Shown here: positions 8,851 to 17,349 of the stretch, piece by piece
Position numbering within the stretch: the stretch's first letter is position 1
Layout of the letters: every line of letters begins with the position of its first letter
Source: an uncultured Granulosicoccus sp.
GTDB lineage: Bacteria; Pseudomonadota; Gammaproteobacteria; Granulosicoccales; Granulosicoccaceae
Direction of reading: 5' to 3'
DNA length: 35,916 bases
Assembly: GCA_937991945.1 (NCBI GenBank)
Contig: CALKLO010000018.1
Span: forward strand, 1 to 35,916
Notes under the pieces: generated by a model
What the model saw: only the letters and a program-made list of their open reading frames with translations
Databases searched by the model: none
Told to the model about the DNA's origin: nothing
Made by a program: the position numbers and the translations under genes

Positions 8851-8878
8851 TTGACAATGTTGCGGAATTCTTTATCTT
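8851..8878 (+). promoter_or_regulatory. Sigma-70 promoter for msrPQ
   Basis: A consensus TTGACA (8851-8856) is followed after 16 bases by TATCTT (8873-8878). The start would be near 8885, leaving a leader of about 105 bases before the msrP ATG at 8990. Confidence 0.65.
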
Positions 8879-8989
8879 TTCTACGGTCCTATTTCATAAG
8901 GCTGGCGAATGGTGAGGTGGATCGTTTGATAAAAGCGTCCAACGTTCTAATCCATCCGTATTTTTAATAAATTGCAGAGAGAAATAAGT

Positions 8990-9967
8990 ATGCGTGACTG
9001 GATGAAAATGGCGGGAATTCGGAGTAGCGAAATCACCGACCAAAACCTGTTTAAACGCAGGCGTCAATTCCTTCAAGCCTCTGCAGCTGCTGGCGTTACA
9101 GGCGCAATTGCATTACCAAACTCAGCGTATGCCGAGACACGCGGTGAGGCGCTGCCTGAACCCATCGTTAAGAGCCCCTTTAGTACAACTGATGAACTCA
9201 GCTCCCACGAGACCATCACCACGTACAATAATTTCTATGAGTTAGGTACCGACAAGGGTGACCCTGCCCGTTATGGCAGCCGATTAAAAACTGAGCCGTG
9301 GAGTTTGACGATAGACGGTGAGTGCGATAACCCAGGTGTCTATACCTTAGAGGACATCCTAAAACCTCACGCTATGGAAGAACGCATTTATCGTATGCGC
9401 TGCGTAGAGGCATGGTCCATGGTTATTCCTTGGAACGGTTTTGCTTTGGCTGATGTCATCAAGCGAATGAAACCTAATTCAAAGGCAAAATACGTTGCGT
9501 TCGAAACGGTTGTACAAGATGACCTACCAGGTGTGCAAAGAAACGTTCTAGAATGGCCGTACAGAGAAGGCCTGCGTATGGACGAGGCGATGAACCCGTT
9601 AACAATGCTATCAGTAGGCTTATACGGTGAAGAGCTTCTGGGGCAGAGTGGAGCGCCGATTCGTTTGGTGGTGCCATGGAAATACGGTTACAAGAGCATT
9701 AAATCTATTGTGCGTATCAGTTTTGTAGAAGAGCAACCCGACACCAGTTGGAATATGTCGTCTCCTCGTGAATACGGTTTCTACAGTAATGTGAATCCAG
9801 AGCGAAGTCATCCGCGCTGGAGTCAGGCAAAAGAGCGTCGCCTTGCCGGTTCTACCAGTGGTTTATCTGCGCTGTTCACATCTAAAACGGAGACGCAGTT
9901 TATGAATGGTTACGCCGAGCAAGTTGCCAGCTTGTACGACGGTATGGATCTACAGACTAACCACTAA
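8990..9967 (+). CDS. msrP: Periplasmic methionine sulfoxide reductase, catalytic subunit
   Basis: MsrP (formerly YedY) is a molybdopterin enzyme of the sulfite-oxidase fold that reduces oxidised methionines in periplasmic proteins, fed with electrons by MsrQ. The 325-residue protein starts with a twin-arginine signal (KRRRQFLQ, residues 22-29, hydrophobic stretch, likely cleavage after AYA at 48). It matches the E. coli protein throughout: TTYNNFYELG, ERIYRMRCVEAWSM with the molybdenum ligand Cys138, VVPWKYGYKSIKSI, EYGFYSNVNP and a C-terminal QVASLYDGMDL. The ATG at 8990 is preceded by GAGAGA at a good distance, and an in-frame TTG at 8972 is not needed. msrQ follows after 5 bases. Confidence 0.97.
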   Translation: MRDWMKMAGIRSSEITDQNLFKRRRQFLQASAAAGVTGAIALPNSAYAETRGEALPEPIVKSPFSTTDELSSHETITTYNNFYELGTDKGDPARYGSRLKTEPWSLTIDGECDNPGVYTLEDILKPHAMEERIYRMRCVEAWSMVIPWNGFALADVIKRMKPNSKAKYVAFETVVQDDLPGVQRNVLEWPYREGLRMDEAMNPLTMLSVGLYGEELLGQSGAPIRLVVPWKYGYKSIKSIVRISFVEEQPDTSWNMSSPREYGFYSNVNPERSHPRWSQAKERRLAGSTSGLSALFTSKTETQFMNGYAEQVASLYDGMDLQTNH

Positions 9968-9972
9968 TCATC

Positions 9973-10590
9973 ATGGCTGTAACCGACGAAGCTGTTCGCG
10001 CACGATTGCCTCGATTTCGATGGCAATTGTTGCTAAAGCCGTCGGTTTTCATTGCAGCGTTACTGCCGTTCCTGTTGTTAGTGCAATCGTTATTGGCGGG
10101 GCAGCTGGGCCCTAATCCTATCGATACCTTGACCGATCAGACGGGTACCTTGGCTATTCGTATGCTGCTCATCAGTCTGATGCTTACGCCTCTGCGCTGG
10201 ATATTGAAAGACACTTGGCCGATTCAGCTTCGACGAATGATGGGCTTATTTGCGTTCTTTTATGCAAGCTTGCACGTGACCACGTATTTTGCGCTTGATC
10301 AGCAATTCGATTTAGCGGCAGTTTGGGCTGATTTATCAGAGCGACCCTATATCGTGGCAGGCACCATTGCATTTCTGATTATGGTGCCGCTAGCCATTAC
10401 CTCAAACAAGCGAATGGTAAGGCGTTTAGGGAAGCGTTGGATGAGCTTACACCGAGGGGTGTATATCGCAGGCCTGGCAGTCGTGGTGCACTACGTTTGG
10501 TTAGCTAAGGGCGACCTTATTGAGCCAATCGTCTACCTGGCATTGCTGATAGTGTTATTCAGCTACCGATTGGTAAAAACACTACGTTAA
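9973..10590 (+). CDS. msrQ: Heme-binding membrane subunit of the MsrPQ system
   Basis: MsrQ (formerly YedZ) is a ferric-reductase-like b-type cytochrome in the inner membrane that passes electrons to MsrP. The 205 residues contain several hydrophobic helices. Visible family stretches are GPNPIDTLTDQTG, LTPLRWI, LRRMMGLFAFFYASLHVTTYF with a heme-ligand-type His, KRWMSLHRGVYIAGL and VVHYVWLAKGD with further His residues. It starts 5 bases after msrP, so the two form an operon under the promoter at 8851-8878. The downstream neighbour mdh is convergent. Confidence 0.96.
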   Translation: MAVTDEAVRARLPRFRWQLLLKPSVFIAALLPFLLLVQSLLAGQLGPNPIDTLTDQTGTLAIRMLLISLMLTPLRWILKDTWPIQLRRMMGLFAFFYASLHVTTYFALDQQFDLAAVWADLSERPYIVAGTIAFLIMVPLAITSNKRMVRRLGKRWMSLHRGVYIAGLAVVVHYVWLAKGDLIEPIVYLALLIVLFSYRLVKTLR

Positions 10591-10598
10591 ACGACAAG

Positions 10599-10626
10599 CA
10601 TGGCGCACCTATAAAGGCGCGCCATG
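10599..10626. terminator. Hairpin between convergent msrQ and mdh
   Basis: CATGGCGC (10599-10606) and GCGCCATG (10619-10626) pair perfectly, with an inner CCT/AGG pairing and an ATAA loop. T-rich sequence follows only weakly on either side. It lies centrally in the gap between two convergent genes and probably acts as a bidirectional terminator. Confidence 0.6.
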
Positions 10627-10644
10627 TTATTTACTTTACTCGAC

Positions 10645-11628
10645 TTACGAAGGCAGTAGGTGAGCGACTGTGTTCTTCTCATCCTGCAATTCTGTCTGGC
10701 TTGCGATCATCTTTTCTTTGATGACATCGCTGACGCTAAGATCACTAATGATTGTGTAGTCGCCGTCTTTGCACGTCACTGGGAAGGAGTAAATTAAACC
10801 TTCTTCAATACCGTAGCTGCCGTCACTAGGTACAGCCATGCTGACCCAATCGCCATCAGGAGTGCCTTGCATCCAGCTAGCCATGTGATCAATGACGCCG
10901 TTAGCAGCAGATGCTGCGCTTGAACTACCACGTGCATTAATGACAGCCGCTCCACGCTTAGCAACGGTGGGGATGAAGTCATTCAACGCCCAATCGCTAT
11001 CGACCATGTCACTAGCCGCTTTGCCAGCGATAGAAGTGTGGGAGATATCAGGAACCTGAGTGGTGCTGTGATTGCCCCAGATAACCATACGGTTGATATC
11101 AGATACCAATGAATCGGTTTTGCCAGCTAGTTGAGACATAGCCCGGTTGTGATCAAGGCGTGTTAGCGCTGTGATGTTACGCGGGTTAATGTTTGGTGCA
11201 TTGGCTTTCAGAATGAACGCATTGGTGTTTGCAGGGTTGCCCACAACACACACCTTGCAATCTGGTGAGCCTACTTCGTTTAATACAGCACCTAGGGCGC
11301 TGAAAATTTTGCCGTTATCGGTGATGAGGTCGCTGCGTTCCATGCCTGGTCCGCGTGGCTTAGCGCCAACGAATAAGGCTGCATCAACGCCATTAAGTGC
11401 AACTTTCGGGTCGTCGGTTACGACAACGCCAGCCAGTAGAGGGAAGGCACAGTCATCGAGTTCCATTTTTACGGCTTCAAGCAAGCCTAAGGCTGGCGTG
11501 ATTTCTAGTAAATGGAGGATGACCGGTTGGTTTGGTCCGTATATGTCGCCCGCAGCAATGCGGAATAACATGGAGTAACAGATCTGTCCGGCTGCGCCGG
11601 TGATTGCGACGCGCTTCGGCTGAGTCAT
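10645..11628 (-). CDS. mdh: Malate dehydrogenase (NAD)
   Basis: This TCA-cycle enzyme interconverts malate and oxaloacetate with NAD. The 327 residues belong to the cytosolic-like MDH group rather than the 312-residue E. coli type. The nucleotide loop is [12 protein letters not shown] (9-20), the acidic residue is in LLEITPALG, and the mobile loop [14 protein letters not shown] contributes Arg92 and Arg98. Asn131 lies in VGNPANTNA, Asp159 and Arg162 in TRLDHNRA, and the catalytic His187 in [11 protein letters not shown]. The ATG at 11628 has AAGGA about ten bases upstream. An in-frame extension of 15 residues (to 11673) does not fit the family. The gene is divergent from nrdR, 103 bases away. 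Confidence 0.97.
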   Translation of the reverse strand: MTQPKRVAITGAAGQICYSMLFRIAAGDIYGPNQPVILHLLEITPALGLLEAVKMELDDCAFPLLAGVVVTDDPKVALNGVDAALFVGAKPRGPGMERSDLITDNGKIFSALGAVLNEVGSPDCKVCVVGNPANTNAFILKANAPNINPRNITALTRLDHNRAMSQLAGKTDSLVSDINRMVIWGNHSTTQVPDISHTSIAGKAASDMVDSDWALNDFIPTVAKRGAAVINARGSSSAASAANGVIDHMASWMQGTPDGDWVSMAVPSDGSYGIEEGLIYSFPVTCKDGDYTIISDLSVSDVIKEKMIASQTELQDEKNTVAHLLPS

Positions 11629-11731
11629 TGTTCGAGATTCCTTGAGTGAATTCACTAAACGTGCGCGCCGCATGTTATCACAGGCTCATGTGGTACTCTC
11701 CCAGCGCTAAGATCCTGAGAGACTAAACCTG

Positions 11732-12250
11732 ATGCGGTGCCCCTTTTGTGGCGCTCTTGATACCCGAGTTGTAGATTCCAGATTGGTAGGCGATAGCGAC
11801 CAGGTTCGGCGCCGACGCGAATGTACAGAGTGCGAAGAGCGTTTTACGACCTACGAATCCGCTGAGCTGAACTTGCCACGCATTGTGAAGTCTCGGGGTA
11901 ACCGTGAGCCCTTCTCTGATAGCAAGCTGCAGGCCGGTTTCCAGAAGTCTTTGGAAAAACGCCCTGTTAGCGTGGAGTTGATTGACGAGGCTGTGGCCCG
12001 CGTCAAACATCGCTGTCTGGTGGCTGGCGAGCGAGAGATTGATGCGAGGCGAGTAGGTGAGTGGGTCATGGCGGAGCTGAAGCAGCTCGATGAGGTGGCC
12101 TACATAAGATTTGCCTCGGTCTATCGACAATTCGAGGATGCCGCTGCGTTTCGTGAGGCGATCGACACCCTGGAGAGCGCTCCAACGGCGATTGAGGAGG
12201 CTAATCAGCTTTCCTTGCTGCCGAATAACGACCCAATAGACGGTAGCTGA
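11732..12250 (+). CDS. nrdR: Transcriptional repressor of ribonucleotide reductase genes
   Basis: NrdR senses ATP/dATP and represses ribonucleotide reductase genes by binding NrdR boxes. The protein has 172 residues. A zinc ribbon is formed by Cys3, Cys6, Cys31 and Cys34 (MRCPFCG and [15 protein letters not shown]), followed by an ATP-cone domain (about 49-139) and an acidic C-terminal tail. The ATG at 11732 begins exactly with the invariant MRCPFC. A long reading frame on the opposite strand (11723-12382) is a shadow. I see no NrdR box in the mdh-nrdR gap. Confidence 0.98.
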   Translation: MRCPFCGALDTRVVDSRLVGDSDQVRRRRECTECEERFTTYESAELNLPRIVKSRGNREPFSDSKLQAGFQKSLEKRPVSVELIDEAVARVKHRCLVAGEREIDARRVGEWVMAELKQLDEVAYIRFASVYRQFEDAAAFREAIDTLESAPTAIEEANQLSLLPNNDPIDGS

Positions 12251-12317
12251 GCTGTCAAACTGCAACAATACTGACACGGAAGTTGTCCACTTTGCCTCCA
12301 AATAAGAGAGTAACGCC

Positions 12318-12902
12318 TTGTCTACGATTGTTGTGGCCCGTAAGGGTCGAACCGCTTGCATAGCTGCTGACACCCTGACCACGTTCGGGGATATCCGGCT
12401 AGATCACTCGCTGGATTGCCATCATTCTAAAATTCAGACGTTTGGCAAGACCCACATGGGGATTGTCGGCAGTGCTGCGCACACACTAGTGGCCGAGCGC
12501 GCATTCAACGATAAGGCCGTTAAAGCGGACTTCTCCACCCGCGATACCACCTTCGATACCCTGATCCGCTTGCACCCTGTGCTCAAGGAGAATTACTTCC
12601 TGAACGCCAAGGATGCGGAGGAAGACCCCTACGAAACTAGCCAGATCGACTCGGTGTTTATCAACGCAAATGGCATATTTGCCATGTTTTCCCTGCGGGA
12701 AGTCTACGAGTACACGCGTTTCTGGGCTGTGGGCTCTGGAGCCTGTTATGCGCTGGGTGCCATGCACGCGGTTTATGATCGATATAAGAGCGCCAAAGAC
12801 ATCGCTATGGCAGGGGCAGAGGCTGGTGCTATGTTCGATACGTCGTCGCAATTGCCTCTGACATTCAAAACTGTGAAGTTGCATCAAACTGAGGGTCAGT
12901 AG
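12318..12902 (+). CDS. HslV/proteasome-like Ntn hydrolase
   Basis: The 194-residue product resembles HslV and proteasome beta subunits, which form ring proteases with an N-terminal nucleophile. After removal of the initiator Met it would start S-T-I-V-V-A. Counting from that Ser, Asp17 falls in IAADTLTTFG exactly where HslV has its catalytic Asp, and Lys37 in HSKI corresponds to Lys33 of HslV, four residues later. The motif FWAVGSGACYALGAM matches the GSG region of HslV. The nucleophile would be Ser rather than Thr. From memory, the nearest named group is the bacterial proteasome homologue 'BPH'; databases sometimes mislabel such proteins as transporters. The start is a TTG at 12318 with GAGAG upstream. 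No unfoldase partner (HslU) is nearby. It follows nrdR by 67 bases. Confidence 0.75.
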   Translation: MSTIVVARKGRTACIAADTLTTFGDIRLDHSLDCHHSKIQTFGKTHMGIVGSAAHTLVAERAFNDKAVKADFSTRDTTFDTLIRLHPVLKENYFLNAKDAEEDPYETSQIDSVFINANGIFAMFSLREVYEYTRFWAVGSGACYALGAMHAVYDRYKSAKDIAMAGAEAGAMFDTSSQLPLTFKTVKLHQTEGQ

Positions 12903-12967
12903 GGCGCCGAAATCCGTTACAATGGTGGGTTGACTGATTTCCGTTTCAAACTTACTAGGAGTGCCCC

Positions 12968-13399
12968 ATGGCCGTCGAACGTACACTTTCAATCATTAAG
13001 CCCGATGCAGTTTCCAAAAACGTCATTGGCGAAATCTACAGCACGTTTGAAAAAGCGGGCCTCAGCATCGTTGCTTCTCGCATGATGCACCTGAGTGCTG
13101 AGCAAGCGGGTGAGTTCTACGAAGTTCACAAAGAGCGTCCTTTTTACAACGATCTTGTCAGCTTCATGACATCTGGCCCAGTTATGGTTCAGGTTCTTGA
13201 AGGCGAAAACGCTGTGCTTGCACACCGTGACGTTATGGGTGCAACTAACCCATCTGAAGCAGCTGAAGGCACTATCCGTCAGCGTTTCGCATCTTCTATC
13301 GATGAAAATGCTGTTCACGGTTCTGATGCGACTGAAACAGCCGCTGTTGAAATCGCGTTCTTCTTCGGTGACGACGGCGTTTGCCCTCGCACTCGATAA
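12968..13399 (+). CDS. ndk: Nucleoside diphosphate kinase
   Basis: Ndk transfers the terminal phosphate of ATP to other nucleoside diphosphates through a phosphohistidine. The 143 residues are typical: [15 protein letters not shown] at the start, [19 protein letters not shown] in the middle, and the phosphorylated His117 in NAVHGSDA. The ATG at 12968 has an AGGAG site at 12957-12961. A TACAAT at 12918-12923 could be a -10 element, but no matching -35 was found. rlmN follows closely. Confidence 0.98.
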   Translation: MAVERTLSIIKPDAVSKNVIGEIYSTFEKAGLSIVASRMMHLSAEQAGEFYEVHKERPFYNDLVSFMTSGPVMVQVLEGENAVLAHRDVMGATNPSEAAEGTIRQRFASSIDENAVHGSDATETAAVEIAFFFGDDGVCPRTR

Positions 13400-13427
13400 T
13401 CAAGATCAGCAACGTTTAATCGCAGCC

Positions 13428-14555
13428 GTGTCTACGACATCAGCGATCAACCTGTTCGACCTAGATAGGGACGCACTTGTCTCTTTCTTGGTCGAGCAGG
13501 GTGAGAAACCCTTTCGTGCTAAGCAAATCATGAAATGGTTGTATCAGCGTAATGTGCGTGATGTAAACGCCATGACTGATGTGTCCAAGGCCACTCGAAC
13601 TAAGCTACTCGACTGCACAACTACGGTTCTGCCTAGTGTTCAGGAATCTCAGCTGAGTCGTGATGGCACAGCCAAATGGTTATTTGAATTGCACGATGGC
13701 AATTGCATCGAGACCGTTTACATCCCCGAAAGTGACCGAGGCACCCTCTGTGTGTCGTCGCAAGTAGGTTGTGCGCTTGATTGCTCTTTTTGCTCAACAG
13801 GTCGCCAAGGATTCAACCGCAATCTGTCGGTATCAGAAATCATTGGTCAGGTATGGCTTGCGACCAATCTGCTGGCCCAAGAGCCGGCAACCGCTAACCA
13901 GCGAATTACCAATGTTGTCATGATGGGTATGGGAGAGCCACTGTTGAATTACCGTCAACTGGTGCCGTCCTTAAATCTCATGATGGACGATCTGGCTTAC
14001 GGCATGAGTAAGCGCCGAGTAACAGTCAGCACGTCAGGGGTTATTCCTGCCATGGATAAGCTCACCGCCGATATCGACATTTCGCTAGCCGTATCGCTAC
14101 ATGCGCCCAACGATAAACTGCGTGATGAGTTGGTGCCAGTAAATAAAAAATACCCAATTAGTGAGCTCATGGGAGCTTGCAGACGTTACGTGGAAGGCGA
14201 AGAAGCCGTCTCTCAACGCAAGAAACACGTACTTTTCGAATACGTCATGCTCTCAGGCGTCAATGATCAGGCAGAACAAGCGCACGAATTGGCAGAGCTG
14301 TTGCGTGGGTTCCCTTGTAAGGTCAATTTGATCCCCTTCAATCCGTTTGCACAATCCGGATATCGTCGCTCTTCGCGTAACGCTGTAGAACGCTTTGCTA
14401 AGATCCTTAGCGATGCGGGCATAATTACGCTAAAGCGGACCACTCGTGGCGATGATATCGATGCTGCTTGCGGTCAATTGGCGGGTGACATTGATGACCG
14501 GAGCAAGCGGCACATAAAATTTATCGAGCCGCGATTTGGAGAGCAGATTCGATGA
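13428..14555 (+). CDS. rlmN: Dual-specificity RNA methyltransferase RlmN (23S A2503, tRNA A37)
   Basis: RlmN is a radical-SAM enzyme that methylates C2 of A2503 in 23S rRNA and A37 in some tRNAs. The 375-residue protein has INLFDLDRDAL and GEKPFRAKQIMKWLYQ at the N-terminus. The cluster-binding Cys115, Cys119 and Cys122 lie in GCALDCSFCS, with GQVWLAT, MMGMGEPLLN, SLHAPND and EYVMLSGVND following. The catalytic Cys348 is in DAACGQLAGD, matching Cys355 of E. coli. The GTG at 13428 is chosen because it gives the family's N-terminal length and lies just after ndk. The frame stays open into ndk, and the ribosome site is weak, so the start is not certain. It overlaps the next gene by ATGA. Confidence 0.96.
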   Translation: MSTTSAINLFDLDRDALVSFLVEQGEKPFRAKQIMKWLYQRNVRDVNAMTDVSKATRTKLLDCTTTVLPSVQESQLSRDGTAKWLFELHDGNCIETVYIPESDRGTLCVSSQVGCALDCSFCSTGRQGFNRNLSVSEIIGQVWLATNLLAQEPATANQRITNVVMMGMGEPLLNYRQLVPSLNLMMDDLAYGMSKRRVTVSTSGVIPAMDKLTADIDISLAVSLHAPNDKLRDELVPVNKKYPISELMGACRRYVEGEEAVSQRKKHVLFEYVMLSGVNDQAEQAHELAELLRGFPCKVNLIPFNPFAQSGYRRSSRNAVERFAKILSDAGIITLKRTTRGDDIDAACGQLAGDIDDRSKRHIKFIEPRFGEQIR

Positions 14556-15340
14556 ATACATGTGGTTCCCCTCAGACTCGATCGCGTGCGCCTGTGTGGC
14601 GGTGTGTGAGTCTTTTGTTTGTTGTGGGTTTTGTGCAAGCCTGTTCGATGAGTGGCGATCTTAGCCAGAAAGACAGCGAAAATGCGGCGCAGTACAACGC
14701 GCAACTAGGTGCCCAGTACCTGCGACGCGGTGATCTTGATCAAGCACAAGAAAAGCTAACCAAAGCCTTGGAGCAAGATGACTTCAATGCTCTGGCTCAC
14801 GTTACCTATGCTCAGCTGCAGCATCGGGTCGAAAAACTGTACAGCGCTGACAAACACTTCAAGCGAGCTCTAAAGCTTGAGCCTGAGGAAGCAGAGCATC
14901 GCAACAGTTATGGCATTTACCTGTGCAGTGTTAGGCGCTACGAGGTAGCAGAGGAGCAGTTCCAATTGGCTGCCGATAACCCTTATTACAAGACACCTGA
15001 GTTTGCACTCGACAACGCAGGTCTTTGCATGCTCGATGCAAACCGCCTGGATGATGCCGAAAAATATCTTCGAGAGGCGCTGCGCGTTAATACGAAATTC
15101 GGTAATGCCTACTTACATATGGCAGACCTCATGTATCGGCTCAAGCGGCTGACTGTTTCTGAAGCTTATTTCGATCGTTACAAGGTTTATGGCCAAGAAT
15201 CATCAGAAGGCCTATGGTTAGGATATAAAATCAAGCGCGACGCTGGCGATATCGCAGGCGCCGAAAGCTACGGGGGTCAGTTGCTCGATAAATTTCCAGC
15301 ATCTCGCGAAGCCGGTGATTACCTAACTCAATCTCAATAG
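14552..15340 (+). CDS. pilW: TPR lipoprotein PilW/PilF (type IV pilus biogenesis)
   Basis: This protein is the pilotin that helps the PilQ secretin assemble in the outer membrane. The 262 residues start with a lipoprotein signal whose lipobox is FVQAC (Cys31). About five tetratricopeptide repeats follow, with AQYNAQLGAQYLRRGDLDQA and HRNSYGIYLCSVRRYEVAEEQF as clear examples. The ATG at 14552 overlaps the rlmN stop by four bases, so the two are translationally linked. The place after rlmN is the usual one for this gene in Gammaproteobacteria. No other pilus gene lies in the window. The gene is called pilF in Pseudomonas. Confidence 0.9.
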   Translation: MNTCGSPQTRSRAPVWRCVSLLFVVGFVQACSMSGDLSQKDSENAAQYNAQLGAQYLRRGDLDQAQEKLTKALEQDDFNALAHVTYAQLQHRVEKLYSADKHFKRALKLEPEEAEHRNSYGIYLCSVRRYEVAEEQFQLAADNPYYKTPEFALDNAGLCMLDANRLDDAEKYLREALRVNTKFGNAYLHMADLMYRLKRLTVSEAYFDRYKVYGQESSEGLWLGYKIKRDAGDIAGAESYGGQLLDKFPASREAGDYLTQSQ

Positions 15341-15360
15341 ATTTACATCGTACCTAACTC

Positions 15361-16641
15361 ATGAAAACTCAATTCACGCGACTGCGAGGTATGCCGGATT
15401 TATTGCCGGCCACCATCGCCCCATGGCAACGGCTGGAAGCTGCTGTGGGTCATGCAATGCGTGCTTATGGGTATGGTGAGATGCGAACGCCGCTCATTGA
15501 GCGCACCAGCTTGTTCCATCGCTCAATAGGCGAGGCGACCGACATTGTCGAAAAGGAGATGTACACCTTCTCCGATCGCAAAGGCGAGTCGATGTCATTG
15601 CGCCCAGAAAATACAGCAGGGTGCGTTCGAGCGGCCATTGAAAATGGCATGTTGCAGCCGGGTAGCGTTAATCGAATTTGGTACACGGGCCCTATGTTTC
15701 GCTATGAGCGCCCACAGTTAGGCAGGCAACGACAGTTCTTCCAAGTCGGTGCGGAAGTCTACGGACTTGCAGGTCCTGCTGTAGAAGCTGAGCTTATTTT
15801 ACTCAGCGCTCGCCTGTGGCGAGAGCTCGACATCCTCGATGCGCTAACGTTGGAAATAAACACGCTGGGCGATACCGATGACAGAGCCCGTTATCGCGAA
15901 AAGTTAGTCGCGTATTTCGAGCAGCATAAAGAGTTACTGGACGAGGACAGCCTGCGACGCTTAGAGCGCAATCCGCTCAGAATTCTAGACAGTAAAAATC
16001 CTGTAATGCAGGACATGATTAATGCAGCGCCGGCTCTTAAAGACAGCCTCAGTGAAGAATCAGTAGCGCATTTCGAGCAGCTATGTCAATTGCTTGAGGC
16101 CAGCGGCATTAAAGCCACTATCAATCCTCGGCTTGTCCGTGGTTTGGATTATTACAGCCACACAGTGTTCGAATGGACCACTACACAGCTTGGTTCGCAA
16201 TCCGCTGTTTGTGCGGGTGGACGGTACGATGGTTTGCTTACGCAACTGGGTGCTAAGAATATGCCGGGTGTGGGTTGGGCTTTTGGTATGGAGCGTGTCA
16301 TTGCTCTTATGGAAAAATTAGGAAAAACGGCTGCAGCTTCACCGCCTGATATTTTTGTCATCGGTACAGATGAAGTATCTGTCGCAGATTCTCTAGCCTT
16401 AGCTGAGTACCTTCGTGAACAATTACCGGCAGCGGGTGTATTGCACAATACAGGCGGTGGCAGCATGAAAAGCCAGTTCCGCAAAGCAGATAAGAGTGGG
16501 GCTGCGTTTGCGGCTATTATCGGTGGTGACGAACTTGCCAAAGGGGTAGTCACTCTCAAGCCTCTATTGGGAGCTGGAGAGCAACAAACACTGGCTCGTG
16601 AAGAGCTTGCTGATGCGCTTCAAAGTCATCTAAACGAATAA
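15361..16641 (+). CDS. hisS: Histidine-tRNA ligase
   Basis: HisS charges tRNA-His. The 426 residues show the class II synthetase motifs: RGMPDLLP near the start, MSLRPENTAGCVRA, motif 2 in GPMFRYERPQLGRQRQFFQ, the histidine-specific LVRGLDYYSHTVFEW and AGGRYDGL, and motif 3 in GVGWAFGMERVIAL. A C-terminal anticodon-binding domain follows. The ATG at 15361 lies 20 bases after pilW. In many relatives rodZ and ispG sit between pilW and hisS; here neither is present. Confidence 0.98.
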   Translation: MKTQFTRLRGMPDLLPATIAPWQRLEAAVGHAMRAYGYGEMRTPLIERTSLFHRSIGEATDIVEKEMYTFSDRKGESMSLRPENTAGCVRAAIENGMLQPGSVNRIWYTGPMFRYERPQLGRQRQFFQVGAEVYGLAGPAVEAELILLSARLWRELDILDALTLEINTLGDTDDRARYREKLVAYFEQHKELLDEDSLRRLERNPLRILDSKNPVMQDMINAAPALKDSLSEESVAHFEQLCQLLEASGIKATINPRLVRGLDYYSHTVFEWTTTQLGSQSAVCAGGRYDGLLTQLGAKNMPGVGWAFGMERVIALMEKLGKTAAASPPDIFVIGTDEVSVADSLALAEYLREQLPAAGVLHNTGGGSMKSQFRKADKSGAAFAAIIGGDELAKGVVTLKPLLGAGEQQTLAREELADALQSHLNE

Positions 16642-16712
16642 AGAATCACCGTACTGTGCGTCAGTTGTCTAAACTGGCGTCGGACTAGTGCCTTGGGGCG
16701 CGGAGAAAATAA

Positions 16713-17348
16713 GTGGAATACGAAACAGAAGAACAACAAGTTGAAGCGCTGAAGGCGTGGTGGAACGAAAATGGTCGTGCGGTAATTACCGGTGTGGTGA
16801 TTGGTGCGGCGGTTATCGGCAGCTGGACTTTCTGGCAGAGCCACAAAGAAGCTCAGGTTGTCGCAGCCAGCGACTCCTTCAGTCGTACCCTTGAAGCGAT
16901 CAACGCTAACGACAACGCAACGGCTGCAAAGCTTGCGGATGAGCTTCAGGACGATCAAGCTGACAGTCTGTATAGCAGCTACGCCAATTTTGCAGCAGCA
17001 AGATCAGATGTTGAGAACGATAACTTGCAAGGCGCCGCCGATAGACTCAAATGGGTTGCTGACAACGCACCTCAAGACGACATTCAACTCATTGCCAAAG
17101 TAAGGCTGGCACGAGTTCAAGGCGCGCTGGGCGATGCAGCAGCTGGGTTATCCACGTTGCCTGCCAGTTTCCCAGAAGTATTTACCGGTTTGGTAGAAGA
17201 AGCTCGTGGTGATTTACTCCTACAAAATGGTGATGTTGATGCCGCTCGAAGCGCTTACGAAAGTGCTCAAGATAGCGAGTACATCACCAACCGAGAAGGT
17301 TTGACCATGAAACTTAATGAGCTAGCTACACCTGCGAGTTCTAGCTAA
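16713..17348 (+). CDS. yfgM: YfgM family TPR membrane protein
   Basis: YfgM is an inner-membrane protein with a periplasmic TPR domain that associates with the SecYEG translocon and the chaperone PpiD in E. coli. The 211 residues begin with an acidic cytoplasmic stretch including EEQQVEALKAWWNENG, a hallmark of the family, followed by one membrane helix (about 22-40). A helical domain rich in Ala, Asp and Leu follows. The start is GTG at 16713 with GGAGA upstream. bamB starts one base after its stop, so the two are probably cotranslated. Confidence 0.93.
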   Translation: MEYETEEQQVEALKAWWNENGRAVITGVVIGAAVIGSWTFWQSHKEAQVVAASDSFSRTLEAINANDNATAAKLADELQDDQADSLYSSYANFAAARSDVENDNLQGAADRLKWVADNAPQDDIQLIAKVRLARVQGALGDAAAGLSTLPASFPEVFTGLVEEARGDLLLQNGDVDAARSAYESAQDSEYITNREGLTMKLNELATPASSS

Positions 17349-17349
17349 G

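Larger units (their letters stand above)
8662..8989. other. Divergent intergenic region before msrP
   Basis: This 328-base gap separates the DUF4011-like gene (minus) from msrP (plus). It holds a 14-base palindrome (8766-8779) and a good promoter for msrP (8851-8878). On the minus strand there is also a 32-codon frame opening at a TTG (8776) and ending at 8678, 16 bases before the DUF4011-like start. That frame has no ribosome site and may be chance. I recognise no tRNA, riboswitch or mobile-element end. Confidence 0.5.

Noticed and set aside
8662-8989. Riboswitch (for example molybdenum cofactor type) before msrP
   Set aside because: I could not find the conserved stems of such an RNA; only a palindrome and a promoter are supported.
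11723-12382. 219-codon minus-strand frame opposite nrdR
   Set aside because: It lies fully over nrdR and the start of the Ntn hydrolase, which have clear family motifs; the reverse frame has none.
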